Source of the DNA: Pratylenchus scribneri
Lineage: Eukaryota; Nematoda; Chromadorea; Rhabditida; Pratylenchidae
Direction: 5' to 3'
Length of the DNA: 64,000 bases
NCBI GenBank assembly: GCA_030063045.1
Contig: JAQSEB010000032.1
Coordinates: forward strand, 2,046,001 to 2,110,000
Numbering within the stretch: the first letter of the stretch is position 1; the number at the start of each line of letters is the position of its first letter. The notes under the pieces were generated by a model, which ran no database searches, had not been told where the DNA came from, and saw nothing but the letters and a program-made list of their open reading frames with translations. The position numbers and the translations under genes are program-made. Shown here piece by piece: positions 21,592 to 33,993 of this stretch.

Positions 21592-23622
21592 TTATGCTGA
21601 ATTGGATGTGGCCGAAATGCAAGGACGATGAATGTTCGGATTTGTGCGAATCATTGAAACGCCGGCCACAAAACGATTGTAGGCATTTTCCAGGTTCTTA
21701 AATGAAGAGGAGGAATATATTTAAATTGAAATTATATCAAAAACCTTTGCGGATTTTGGATCCAAATCGACAATTCGAATTGAATAGGCAAAACAGAGTG
21801 GCCGTCCATCGATTCCCTGAACTCGAATGTATCCACCACCACCGCCGCCACCCATGGCCGTGAACATATTCTCATTCGGCATTTTCTCCACAAGACGCAT
21901 GCTAATCTAAATTTTTGGAATTAAAAATAATAATTTAATGGAATAAATTTACTGACCATTAGGGAACAATCCTTCATCGTCGCTGCCAACAAATAGCGTT
22001 CAACCATCGATCGGGCATCATTCTTCTCCAAAAATTCAATCCCCCTCTCCAATAGATTGGATTTTCTGCGCAATTCTTTCTGCAAATTTTTGGAATTAAT
22101 AATAAAAATAAATTTATTAAAGATTTCACGGTAAAAAATTTTCAACACAAAAGAAATTAACTTTTAATAAAATTTAAGTCTCCAGTTCGAACCCGCCCGG
22201 TAAATTATTTTTTCGTGCGTTATGAACACATTTTTACACTTACATATTTCAGGTATAAGAAATTAATTCGAACAAAAAAAAAGTTGGAAATTGGTTGTTT
22301 TTTTTCTATTATTTTGTGAATTAAATTTTAAATATTTTTGATTATAAAAAAATGTTCACCTGAATATCGGGCGACAAACTCTTGTAAAGACCATAGGCTC
22401 GGACAATGCCAACCGTGTCGATGCGTTGTGCTTTCAGCAAATCGTGGAGTACGCTGCCCTCTTGGAGGCGAAAATCCGCTTTCTCTTGATCATCCGGAAT
22501 GCCGGCCAAAATGCAAGTGATCTACAAAAAAATAATTAAAATTAAATTGTGATTATAATTAATGAATTACAGCTGATATGAATGTTTGAATATTTGCCGA
22601 TGGATTGAACGGGAATAACAAATTCCGCAGTTCCTCTGCACAAAAATTCGACGATTCTTCATGGACGGCACTGCCATTCACAAATATGCGCAAATTTCGA
22701 TGAGGATCACGAATCAGGGAATCCAATGAAGCGCACATTCGCCGATAGTCACCACTGTACAGGGAGAGAGGGCAAAAGTCGTACATTGTGGTGAAATCGG
22801 CGGATTTCCATTTCTCAATCTGAATGATTGAAATAAATATTATTTTATTTAAGTAAAATTGACCTGAAGAATGCAATTATTGCAGAAGGAAATATCAATG
22901 CCTGGGTGATTTTGGAAGAAACCTGAAATTAATTTATTAAATTCAATCAAAAATGTGTGAAAATTTGCCTTGTTTGGGTTTAATTTCCAGCGTAAGTGTT
23001 GGGCCCAAAACATTGGAGAGTTGACGTGGAATTCGGGTGGCATCCGGCATTTCCAAAGCACAAATATTTTGATGGCCATTCCCATTCCTATTATTGTTGA
23101 AATGCTTTTGAGGAAAACGTGAATTTTCGGTTGAATATTTGGTGACCAATTCGTCGAATTCCTCTACTTTGAGATTATGCGGAAGATAAGGAATCTAAAA
23201 AATGTATGGGTTTAATTATTAATTTAACCAAATAATTTACCTTTGCCAAATGATGGAGATCGCTCGATTTTATGTGAACAAGTTTGGCTCTGATGAGGTA
23301 ATCATTGTTGAGGAATGGTGAAATGAATTTTTCAAGATAAGTGTTGATTATACGGCATCCAAAGTAATAATAAAATGATATTTAATTTAAAAATGATAAA
23401 TATAGCTTACTTTGGTTTGTAATTCACAAGTCCTGATCGTCTCTTTTTTGCCAATCGCCAGACAATCCTATGTTAAAATGACGAATTAATGTTTAAAGGA
23501 TGACTCATGACTGACCGTATATTATCTCGTCGACCCTTAGCACTGATGACAACATTTTGACGGCCTTCTCCTCTGAAGCAAAAAGCTCGATATTCATCCA
23601 AATCAACGATCGAATCCAGCAT
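21592..23622 (-). CDS. ippk-1: Inositol-pentakisphosphate 2-kinase (IPK1 / IPPK)
   Basis: Phosphorylates Ins(1,3,4,5,6)P5 at the 2-position to make phytic acid (family knowledge). Visible motifs: glycine loop FRGEGRQNVV near the N-terminus, the family signature EIKPKQG, a Cys pair in FCNNCILQ, CPLSLYSGDYRRM, TMKDCSLM and the late RIVDLDPKS. Exons: 23622-23516, 23467-23411, about 23365-23241, 23194-22969, 22922-22864, 22819-22571, 22521-22360, 22079-21957, 21906-21745 and 21696-21592, near 458 residues. The start at 23622 follows an ACAG acceptor-like site with no coding exon before it. The intron after 22969 (CAAG/GCAAAT) is GC-AG. The third exon, with YLEKFISPFL as expected for the family, has no AG acceptor in the right phase upstream. 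Diverges from NHP2. Confidence 0.88.
22175..22250 (-). pseudogene. tRNA-like fragment in an IPPK intron
   Basis: The plus strand carries CCAGTTCGAACCCGCCCGG, the reverse of a tRNA T-arm with B-box GGTTCGAACTGG. Only the T-arm half is recognisable. Intron 22080-22359. Confidence 0.3.
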
Positions 23623-24406
23623 GCAAATATGGAATTGGGCGTTTAATATATCTGTGTTATTTAATTGATATCTGATCTAAAAGTTTATGATTAAACGGAA
23701 AATTAATAAAAAATAGCCATAAAAATGTAAAATCAATCAATCATTTTCTTTATACTTTACTTGGTTTTAGTGGATCAAAAATGTTATTTTTATTTTCTCC
23801 CAGCTGCTGATCTGATTAAATCAATTTTATTTTGATCAACACTGCTCTTAAAAATGACAAAAAAATTGTCAGAAAAATGGTTTATTTGTGGTTCCCTTTT
23901 CTCCCAAAATTACAACGGCAAACCAAACTTGCTCGCTGCGCTGCTGCGCAGTGCGCAGTGCGGTGCGGTTCGGCGTTCGGGTGGAAGAGAGAGAATTGTT
24001 GGTAAAGAAGTAGAGAATATAGAATAAAAATCCCCAATTTTAACATAACAATCTTGGCGGTAATTTAAATATTTATGAATGACCCTTTGATTTTTATTGA
24101 GTTTGAGATTTTTTAGTTGAGGTTTGAAGATTTTTATTCTTGAATTTAGTACGGCGTAATGACAAAAAGCGCCATCCTATTTTTTCGATTAATATTGCGT
24201 TTGTTTCATGGTATTTGTATTTGCTTCTACTCCTGATATTGATATCAAACAATCATTTTAATAATCAATCAATAAAAGATTAACTGGGATTAGGTTCATC
24301 TAAAAGATGTGCATTTAATATGCTTTATCAATCAATATCATCAACATAACACAAACCTTATAACCAGCATTTACAATTATTAATGAATTAATTAGTTCTA
24401 TTCTAG
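23623..24406. promoter_or_regulatory. Divergent intergenic region between IPPK and NHP2
   Basis: 784 bp separating two oppositely oriented housekeeping genes, so it should contain both promoters (inference). It is A/T-rich except for a sharp G/C island at about 23930-23980 with CTGCGCTGCTGCGCAGTGCGCAG, which can fold on itself. The end at 24391-24406 is TTCTATTCTAG directly before the NHP2 ATG, a candidate trans-splice acceptor. Confidence 0.5.
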
Positions 24407-25022
24407 ATGGGAAAATCAACAGCAAATAAATCACAACATGACGGAACGATGGAAATTGAGGAAAAGACCGAAGAAAATCCTATTCCAGCAGTTGCTGCAG
24501 CAGCACCAACAACAGATAAAGAAGAATATGAAGCACTTTGTCAACTTGTTAATCCAATTGCGCAACCAATGGCAAGTAGAAAATTGGCCAAGAAAATCTA
24601 CAAATTGGTGAAGAAGTCGGCCAAGGAGAAAGGCAATCTGAGACATGGATTGGCTGATGTGATGAAAGCAATACGGAAGAAAGAGAAGGGCATCGTTATT
24701 CTAGCAGGTTTTATTAATAAGAGAATTATATAAAATATAACAATTTTTAATCCTTAGGGAATGTTTCGCCTATCGATGTTTACAGCCATATTCCGGCATT
24801 ATGTGAAGAAAAGGTTTCTATATTAGACAAAAAGTATTAAATACCAATATTATTCAGGAACTTCCCTACATCTTCACTCCATCGAGGGAGCATTTGGGTC
24901 TTTGTGCTGGTTATAAACGTCCAGCAATTGTTTTGATGGTCAAAAAGCATGAATCCTACGAAGATCTCTATGAACAAATTTATGAATTGGCCAATTCTCT
25001 TGTTGTTGAACCTGTTGCTTAA
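24407..25022 (+). CDS. nhp2: H/ACA ribonucleoprotein subunit NHP2 (L7Ae family)
   Basis: RNA-binding core protein of H/ACA snoRNPs that guide rRNA pseudouridylation in the nucleolus (family knowledge). Exons 24407-24707, 24758-24813 and 24858-25022 give about 173 residues. The L7Ae/Nhp2 fold is plain: LRHGLADVMKAIRKKEKGIV, then LAGNVSPIDVYSHIPALCEE, then ELPYIFTPSREHLGLCAGYK and the closing VVLMVKK-like strand. The N-terminal 40 residues are an acidic, Ala-rich extension. The ATG follows directly on TTCTAG, so the mRNA is probably trans-spliced with almost no 5' UTR. ATRX starts only 165 bp after the stop on the same strand. Confidence 0.93.
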
Positions 25023-25050
25023 TTCTTTTTGATTATATTTGTTATTTATG

Positions 25051-25056
25051 AATAAA
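25051..25056 (+). terminator. Polyadenylation signal of NHP2
   Basis: AATAAA 28 bp after the NHP2 stop codon, followed by a T-rich stretch. Its position before the candidate trans-splice acceptor at 25165 fits an operon-style junction. Confidence 0.55.
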
Positions 25057-25149
25057 ATATTTTACTCTTGAAATGCAATTTCCATCATATTAACGTTTTA
25101 AAAACGAAATATTTTTAATAATGTTTGTTTCCATTTTCAAATAACATTT

Positions 25150-25165
25150 TAATATCAACAAACAG
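25150..25165 (+). promoter_or_regulatory. Candidate spliced-leader acceptor of ATRX
   Basis: The A/T-rich stretch TTTTAATATCAACAAACAG ends in CAG at 25165, 22 bp before the ATRX ATG, with no upstream coding exon. This is the normal layout of a nematode trans-splice site. Confidence 0.45.
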
Positions 25166-25187
25166 GATAGAATAGAAAGGTGCCAAA

Positions 25188-28100
25188 ATGGAACCGAATA
25201 ATATAGCGGCATCGACAACTGTTCGGGTCAAAAATGTAATTTTTGATTAAATAAATGTATCAGATTTTGATTTTTTAGATTGATAGCAGCGAAATTCTTG
25301 AATTATGTTCATCATGTTGCAATAATGTTCAAAAATTACGCAATACAACGTCATCAAATTTACAAATTGAAATTATAAACAATGACAACCAGCAAGTGGG
25401 AAATGCAGAAATTGCGGCAAATGAACGGCCAATTTCTTCATCATCAAACGAAATGTGTGCATTTTTTGATGGCATTTCAAATCAATCACCACCTTCGCAA
25501 GAAGAAGAAGCACCACAAACAACAAATGGACCACCAAATAATGAACATGAAAATGGCGAAGAAGAAGGCGATGGCCTCGCAACCGAAACACACATTGATA
25601 GCGAAAATATTGAGGAGGAGCCATCCAACCGGCGGGAATCGAATGAAATTGTTTATGAAACTACAACGGAAGAGGATGAATTTGAGAAAGCGGTTGGTGA
25701 AGAAGAGCAGAGAATTTTGCATCAGCAAAAATCAACAGAAGATTTGGCCATCTCATTAATCGTAAATGATGCGGAAAATGGGAAACAATTTGAGAAAGCA
25801 ATCAGTGAAGAAGTACAAAAAATATTGGTTCAAGAGAAATCCGCTGCAGATTTGGCCTCAACATTAATCGCAAATGAGAAGGAAAATACACCAAATAATG
25901 AGGAAAATATTGTTGGCGAAGACGAAGAACGAATGGACATGGTTTCACCATCAGTCGCAAATGAGAAAGAAATGCCATCGAATAATGAAGAAAATGATGA
26001 AAAAGACGAAGAACAAATAGACCAACAGACAATGAATGAAACGGATGATGAAACCGAAACAGCCATCGAAATGGAAGATGAAGAATTTCAGAAGACAATT
26101 GAAGAACAAAAGCAAAAGAAATTGCGTCAGGAAGAAGAGGATGCCGCCTTGGCAGCAAAGTTGGTCGCAGAAGAAGCAGAAAATGCTGAAAATGAGGAAA
26201 AATCAAGGGCATTGGCATTGCAACTTCAGGCGGAAGAGGATGAAGCCATAGCCAACGAATTTGAACAACAACAATCACCGGCTGATGGTGGCGATGAACA
26301 GTCAAAGTGCGATAATGCAGCAAAGAAGCAACACGGCATCAAGAATATGGAAGTGCGCATTCGGGAAATGGATTTTGAAAAAATCATCAACGATGATATG
26401 CAGCGGAAGAAGAAGGTAAAATTATTGATTTTTTGCTACCATTGGAGTTTGTTCCATACAAGGGAATGAGGAGGATGATGAAGATGATGATGAGGAAGAA
26501 GAAGATGGTTGAAGATGAGGAAGATAATGTAGGATGATGAAGAAGATCATCCACATTTTCATCTTCGTCTTCATCATCATCACCATTCTCATCCTTTCTC
26601 TCTAGTTAGTAGGGGACAAACTCAATTAGTGCTGGCTTTTCATATTAATCAATATAATTGCAAAAATTCTAGGGCAAGAAACGAAAAGCCTCCGGATCAG
26701 ATTCATCAGATTATGAGGACATTAGAGGTGCAATACGTTTGTTGAACAATCATAAGAAAAAGAAATTGGCCAAAAAAGGAAATGAAGAAGGGATGGAAGT
26801 TGATGGGGAAGAAGAAGAAGATGAAATGGAAGAACAAGATCCATTGAAACCATCCACATCATCAAAAAGTGCGCCAAAAACGCGAAGCAGTGCCAGCAAC
26901 AACAAAAAATCCGTACGTTTTACAAAACACAATACATTTCGTATTTTCAATTTTTTGATAAATTCATTTTCACAATGTCCAATGTCCATTTATGTGCTTG
27001 TTTTAAATCAAAAATATATTTATCATTTTAATTCAAATTTTAATTATTTTTACTTTAAGAAGCCACTTTCTGCTCGAAAAATGAACAGTGACAATGATGA
27101 TGATGGAGGATGGCTTTCGAAGGATTGTTCAGGGGACAAGACAAAATTAGAGAAATTGGGAGTGAAAATTGAGGAGGAAAGCAGCTCATCGAGCGGCGAT
27201 GAATCGGATTCGGACGATTCTATGGTATCGAATAGGCCAATGACTCGTGAAAAGTACAAACAAGACAAAGTTAGTTTTTGGAATAGCCTAAATTGATTAA
27301 TTAATTGTTTTAAGGAGATTCGAGAATTATTGAAGGAAGCTGATGCAATAAATCATCAGAATAGTGATGAAGAAGAAGATAAAGAAGAGGAAGTGACGGT
27401 CGAAGAAGATGATTTTGACTCGGATGATGAGAAGAAGACGAAGAAGAAATCGCCAAGGAAGAGAATGTAATTAACATTAAACTTTGCTTTTAAAATTATA
27501 ATTTTAGAATTGATTCGGATGATGATGATGAAGTCATTGGTAATGATGATTTGGATACTGATTGTTTCGAAGTGCTCACATTGGGAAAGAAATCAACAAA
27601 AGCCGCGAAAAATGAGAATAAAGAAGAGAAGGGAGAACAAAAGAAGAAGATGACCGCCAAAAAGGTTTCCTATAAATTTGTAATAAATTGTAAAAATTAA
27701 TATTTTTAGCAGCATAAAGGAAAAGTGCCTAAACCAAAAAAGGAGAAGGAAATGGTGCCAAGAAAACGCCGTCGCCATAATATTGTGTATTCGGATGAAG
27801 AGGAGGAAATGATGCAACCATTGATGGACGAGACGGAGAAGGAAATGGATGTAAGCGATGAGGAAGAAGAAGAAAGGCCAAAAAAGTCAAAGGGCAAATC
27901 CGGCAAAAAGCATAGGGCACAGGAGACGAAAGAGGCAGAAAAGGCGGAGAAGGAACGAAGGAAGAGGCTGGAAGAACGGCAAAAGGAATTCAACGGGATC
28001 GAATTGGTCCAGACGGAAGAGGATGGCCAGATTCATTATTCGGGAGGAGGTAATATTTATATTTATTATTATTTAGGGAATAGATTTTTTAGTTCGCAAA

Positions 28101-31100
28101 ATCACAAAATAGGTTTTATTCCATTTTTCTAATTAAATTTTCCTAGAAAAAATGCCAAAATAGAAACCAAAATTACATCAAAAAATAGATCAAAACTTAA
28201 AAATCCGCACCCTAAAATTATTTTTCAAATTTTCGAAAATTATTTTTAAGTTCCGGTTCCGCAACTTCGAAACATCGTGCTTGATCGGGACGCCGAAAGC
28301 GACGACCCAATGCCCGTCAAAGTGCATCAATCGCTGGTTGGAGTGCTCAAAAAGCATCAGGCCGAAGGAATTCGCTTCATTTACGATTGCACAATTGAAT
28401 CACTTGCCAAGCTTGATGAAGGCGGAGGCGGTTGCATTTTGGGCCATTGCATGGGATTGGGCAAAACCCTTCAAATCATCTCATTCCTCCACACAATTAT
28501 GACACATCCAAAAATTGGCCAACAAATCAACAAAGTTCTCATTGTGGTTCCAAAGAACGTGGTCCTCAATTGGATGGATGAATTCGAGAAATGGCTCTTC
28601 AACAATGACGCAGAATTGGACGCAATCAATGTAAATTAAAATATTAATATTATTCTATTAAATAAGGTTGAAATAGTTTTGCAATTTTTATAAGCTGAAA
28701 AGTATTTTTTTTATTTGGATTAAAGTGAAAAATAGTTTTTTAATAATTGCGGGGTTTTAGCCGATTGGTGAAGAAAATAGTTTTATTAGACATAAATTGC
28801 GTGGGTTCAAATCCCGCTCGCTCCGCTTAATTTATTTTAACGAAAAAATAATTTTAATTTAGTCTAAAAATGATTTTAAAAAGGTATAAAATTTTTTAAA
28901 TTCATATCCAATCCATACCAATAATCTTTCTCACATTTTTAATAGTATTCCAATTTGGATCGAGCAAAGAATAATCAAGAGCGATTGGACATTATTCGAT
29001 ATTGGGCCAGTGCAGATGAACCATCGGTTTTGATCATTGGCTATGAAATGTACAGGAATTTGACTCTGATTGAAGATGACACTGAACATTTGAAGAAGAA
29101 CAAAAATAAACCTCCGAAGAAAAAGAAGAACCAATCAAAAAATTTCAAAGAATTGGAAAAATTGAAGCCCAAATTCCGGAAATATCTTCATGAAAGTAAA
29201 AATGTGCATTTTTTTAATAATATTTGACAATTGCAGCTCCTCATATGGTGATTTGCGATGAAGGACATAAATTGAAATCCGCTGATACTTCACTGTTCTG
29301 TACAATTCGCCACATTGTGACCAAGAGAAAAGTGTGCATGACAGGTGATTTTTACTCGTATTCAAATTTAAATGGTTAAAAAAATTTAGGAACGCCAATT
29401 CAAAATAATTTGAAGGAATATTATTGTATGGTCAATTTTGTCAAGCCAAACTTGTTGGGAACTTGGAAAGAGTACAAAAATCGTTTTGCCACACCAATCA
29501 AACAAGGAAGGGCAAAGGACGCGAGCCAATATGAAATTCGAAATATGCGCTGGTGGGTTTAATGGATTAATAATATTAAGAATTGTATTAATTTACTTAA
29601 AAAATTAATTAACTTACTAAAAAATGACATAACTTTTTAAGAAGCTCTCTTTTACATTCTTATATCCAGCTCTATAAGCATCTAGCTTTTATATCTAACT
29701 TATTAGCAACAACATTTCGTTATGGCCAAATTATATGGTCGAAAAATTCTGTAAATTAATATTCTTCCTCTTCCTGGAATTTAATATTTGTGTAGCACAC
29801 ATTTTAATAATTTAGGCGTTGCCATATTCTCTTTGAACGACTTCGAGGCATTTTGGACAGACGTGATTATAGCATCTTGGTCGATTCACTTCCACCCAAA
29901 CATGATTATGTGGTTTTGGTTCGATTGACGGAGGTAATAAATAATTAATAATTTTATTAGAATTACAAATTATTTTTTAGCGTCAAATTGAACTTTATGA
30001 GCAATGTCGCCAATTTTTGAAAAGTATTCCCGATTACAAAAAGAAAGTGCTTCACGCACATTTCATTTTGCACAGGTGAGCCAGCCAGTTATATTCATTC
30101 ATTTACAAAATTTACTAATAATTAACAGAATTTGGACGCATCCATATTTATTGATTGAGCATGAAAACCATGAAGAGCGTAAAAGACTTTTTCAAGACGA
30201 ATTCAAAGATTTTATTGACGATGAAGACTATGAAGAGGAAGATGATGATGACGATGAGGATGATGAATTAGAGGAAGATGACGATGAAGAAATGGAAGAT
30301 GGTCCATCCACCTCGACGGCAAAACCAAAACGACCATCAAAACCAAAAAAGAAAAAGGGCACAGCAGCAGGGAATCGCCGAAAGAAGGACAGAAAATCCT
30401 CCAAATCACCGGAAATTGATGGTCGTGAAACACCGCCACCCGAAATTCAAGAATGGGCCCGGGCTTTGGTGTCCGAAGGGAAATTGGTTTCCGAGGCCGA
30501 TCAAGATGCGTTTCAGCTGAGCAATAAATTGATGCTTTTGGCGGAGATAATCAAGAAATGCGAGGAAATTGGAGACAAATTGTAATTATTTAATCACATA
30601 TTTAATTAAATAATATTTTTGTTATAGGCTGGTCTTCTCCCAATTTCTGAATTCCATTTCCCTGATTGAACGAATGCTCAATTATATGGTTCAAACAAAT
30701 CAATGGTTCGCGAATGGGCATTCCGCATTGATGGCCGGTGAAGAACAATGGGCTTGGCATAAGGGCATCGATTATGACATAATTGATGGGACGGTGTCAT
30801 CGCAGGTTCGAAGCAAAATCCAAGCACAATTCAATGATTCCACAAATTTCCGGTATCATAAATTTTGTTTTAAAATAATTATAATTTTTTGTAGCAATCG
30901 TCTTCTGCTGATCTCGACCAGAGCCGGTTCATTGGGTACAAATTTGGTTGGCGCCAATCGAGTGGTCATTTTTGATTGTATGAATTAAAATTTTACCTTT
31001 TTAAATTATATTATTTTCTAGGCTGTTGGAATCCTTCACATGACACCCAGGGTTTGTTCCGAGTCTATCGATTTGGCCAGACCAAGCCCATCTACATTTA

Positions 31101-33003
31101 TCGCCTTGTGGCTCAGGTTTATAATTATATTTACTATAAAATAAATTAAAATTATACAAATTTAATTATTATTTATTTATGAATGAGCATCATAGACAAA
31201 AATATAAAATCGAATACCTATATGATGGATAGTTGAATGGTGAAACGCTTAGAAATTTAGTTACATGGTACTCGAGTTCGAGGCCCCGTGGAACCAAGAC
31301 ATTTTTTAATCATCATTTTTGATTTTTTATCCGTTAGTTAATTAGATTTTTGCTTTATAGTTATTTTTTAACATTTAAAAATAGGGATAGTTCCATGGTG
31401 CTTGATCTTGTTAATTTATTCCTAAATTAGAACGTAAAATAATTTTTAAATTACTCATTTTCAATTCATTTTAGGGAACTATGGAAGAACGCATTTACAA
31501 TCGGCAAGTTACCAAGGTTAGTTTATTGAGAAAATCCAAGAAATAGTAAAATCGTGATTGCTAGGAATCCGTCGCAAAACGCGTTACCCAATCCGCTCAA
31601 ATTGGACGTCATTATACAATGGAGGAATTGGAAGCGGAAGAAATGTTTCAATTCCATCCGGCGCCACTTCCAGACCCAAATGCATCGGACAAGCCACATT
31701 TGGACCCGCCCAAAGTATAAATTTTCCGAGGATTTTATCAATCATAAACGTAAATTTTAGGATCGCCTTCTTGGTGATATCATCTTGAAAGGCGGCGACG
31801 AAATTGTCAATTATCACACACATGATCTGCTTTTCAACGATGTTGAGGATGAGAAGCTCACCGAAGAGGTTGGAAAAAATTAATTTAAGGATTGTTTTTC
31901 CGGGTCTTTATCTTTGATTTAAAGCTTAGATTTGGGCTTGGTTTAGGCTAATGACTAATGAGGGTTTATAAAGATAAAAAATATAAAAATTTTTTACCAG
32001 AGCCAGAGCCCTTAACTTTTACTAAATTTTCGAACGAGTCCAGAGAATTTCAAATCGATAGATAATATTTGTTTATTTTAAAGGAACGCGACCAGGCTTG
32101 GGCTGATTATGAGCGAGGTAATTATTTATCAACCTGATTAAAAATAAAATAATTTAATTAAAAGAACGCCATCCACTGCCACCGCCACCTTTGCCAATGC
32201 CAAATGTAGATGGAAATCAACAACAAATGCCAATGCCAATTGTTGGAGGATTTGGCACTGCGGCCGATGTTCTTCAACAGCAACAACAGGCATTTATTCA
32301 AAACATTCAGCAACAACAAAATCAGCGGGCAATTGACCCGCTGCTTCTCCATAAATTACAACAAGCACTTCAGGTCCATATGGCATCGCAAATGCAACAG
32401 CAAACGAAGGCACCAGGCCAACAGCAACAGCCCAAAACCAATCAAATTCCTCAACCGATGAATAACAACAACCAACAGAAGCAACCATCAACGTCGAAGT
32501 CGTCCGAACCACCCTACAAACAAAGGCAGAGAGAATTTGCGCAAAGTTTGTTCTTTAAATATTTCATGCATTAATTTAAATTGAATAATATTCAGCAATG
32601 TACTCACTTTATCATACTTATGCTGTGGACAAATTTTATGTAATGTGCACAAATGAATTTAAAGGAATGCCAGCAGAAATGGCAATGAAGCTGTACAAAA
32701 TCAAACAATTCCTTTGCTATTTTGTGGAACAAATGCCAAAAACAATGAGTGGACAACTCAATGACGCGGATAAATTAAATAATTTTTTTGACAAAATTCT
32801 TCAGGTTAATTTTGGACATAATTTTGAAAGCTTAAACAAATTTTTTAAAGAGTGCCAAATCCAGCAATCATGACCATAATTGGATTTATGACAAAGTGTT
32901 GGCCACATTGCGAACGACAATTGAGATGGCAAGCGGTGTGCCATCATGTACGGTTGCAATCAATTATGCGGCCACCGAATTCCCCGATGTTCAAAATTTG
33001 TAA
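25188..33003 (+). CDS. xnp-1: ATRX / XNP-1 chromatin remodeller (SNF2 family helicase)
   Basis: ATP-driven chromatin remodeller in the nucleus. Twenty-four exons, starting 25188, 25279, 26673, 27060, 27315, 27508, 27710, 28251, 28946, 29237, 29390, 29816, 29981, 30129, 30628, 30895, 31022, 31475, 31565, 31761, 32084, 32165, 32596 and 32851, encode 1776 residues with every phase consistent. N-terminal 800 residues: acidic, charged, disordered-looking, with no Cys-rich ADD domain. Helicase motifs: [17 protein letters not shown] (Walker A), [19 protein letters not shown] (motif II), TGTPIQNN, then RIWTHPYLL, an acidic block, [31 protein letters not shown] and [17 protein letters not shown] (motif VI), followed by the ATRX-type tail [13 protein letters not shown] Gln-rich stretch (about 1590-1690) precedes a conserved C-terminus. 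May share an operon with NHP2. Confidence 0.96.
28749..28826 (+). pseudogene. tRNA-like sequence in an ATRX intron
   Basis: The ends GCGGGG and CTCCGC can pair, and the T-arm GTGGG/TTCAAAT/CCCGC has a 5-bp stem and a good B-box. The D-arm and anticodon arm are A/T-rich and do not fold well. The 78-nt length fits a tRNA. It is the best preserved of the intronic copies. Confidence 0.45.
31226..31298 (+). pseudogene. tRNA-like sequence in an ATRX intron
   Basis: The A-box-like TAGTTGAATGGTGAAA and the B-box-like GAGTTCGAGGCCCC are spaced as in a tRNA. No matched acceptor stem. Lies in intron 31117-31474. Confidence 0.35.
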
Positions 33004-33291
33004 TCGCCCTAAGAGACAACTTAATTGACAACATTCTTTAATATTGCAATTATTGATCTTATTCCATACATTGCCACTTTCAAATATATTTGTATTTTAA
33101 TTTTGACTTTGATCTTCTAAGATCTTCATTTTTATATTTATTCTTTTTGATTGTACGGGATAATATTGGATAAAGAGAAAAAAAATCGATTTTAAATTAA
33201 TCTATTTTAATTATAAAATGATGAAAAATTAAATAACGAATTTTTAAAAGGTGCAAGAAAGAAAAAACACTAAAATTAAACTATTTGGACC

Positions 33292-33362
33292 GCTAGGGAA
33301 TTGAACTTGCGCCATCCTGGAATCAAGCCGGACGCATAACCAGATAGGCTAAAGGGGGAGGG
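33292..33362 (-). pseudogene. tRNA-like sequence
   Basis: The reverse strand gives TAGCCTATCTGGTTATGCG (D-arm-like) and GCAAGTTCAATTCCCTAGCGG (T-arm with B-box). The anticodon stem has one mismatch and the acceptor stem does not close. Confidence 0.4.
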
Positions 33363-33451
33363 GCGCGACCAATTTTTATTCGTATTAACTTTGGTCAATT
33401 TGAAAGGGAAAGGACAAGTCTTAAATAAATCTTCTTCACCATGGAGTCTAC

Positions 33452-33535
33452 TAGCCTCTTTGGTCCAGTGGTAGTGCGTCAGTTTTTCGCTCTTCAAAGT
33501 ACAAGCCGTAGGTTCATTGTTCGAATCCCAAATGG
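33452..33535 (+). pseudogene. tRNA-like sequence
   Basis: GCCTCTTTGGTCCAGTGGTA looks like a tRNA 5' half with A-box, and TTGTTCGAATCCCAA is a B-box. The 3' acceptor strand is missing. Confidence 0.4.
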
Positions 33536-33741
33536 TGCTGCATTTAGGGTTTGCAGCTTAAAACGTACCCCTATAAGAGCGGATGCACTTCCAGTCTCGG
33601 TCGTCACTTCCAGTCGATTGTATTCACTTTAACTCGGCGCCTTCGGGCCTGGGGGTGTTTCTCGGCTGGTGAAGAGGGCTAAAACATGATGTCTGTGAAC
33701 CGCAGAAAAGGGCGAAGCCGGGTACGCGCGTCGGGGGGCCA

Positions 33742-33822
33742 ACTCCATTGTAGTGGGTCGGACTCGAACCTTCGGTGCTTCCCTTGGATGACTTTGAGGC
33801 GACCGCTCGACCTCCCCCAAAT
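33742..33822 (-). pseudogene. tRNA-like sequence
   Basis: The reverse strand reads GGAGGTCGAGCGGTCGCCTC (D-arm-like) and CGAAGGTTCGAGTCCGACCC (T-arm). Arms are present but the whole does not fold as a standard tRNA. Confidence 0.4.
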
Positions 33823-33993
33823 TTTTTTAAAATTTTTATTTCAGTTCCGTTCTGAATATAAAACCCGAAGATTTAACAACTTAAAAACCCAAATGGTTAT
33901 CATCAATAATAAAAAATAAAAATGAGAACCAAAAATAAGATTTATTCGAATAATTTATAAATCAAATATGTCATAAATTTATAATAAATAATA

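Larger units (their letters stand above)
33004..33993. other. Convergent intergenic gap with three tRNA-like sequences
   Basis: 990 bp between the stop codons of ATRX (plus) and SLX1 (minus). No protein-coding feature. Besides the three tRNA-like segments listed separately it has a G/C hairpin-like GGCGCCTTCGGGCCTGGGG near 33636 and A/T-rich flanks likely carrying both 3' ends. Confidence 0.5.
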
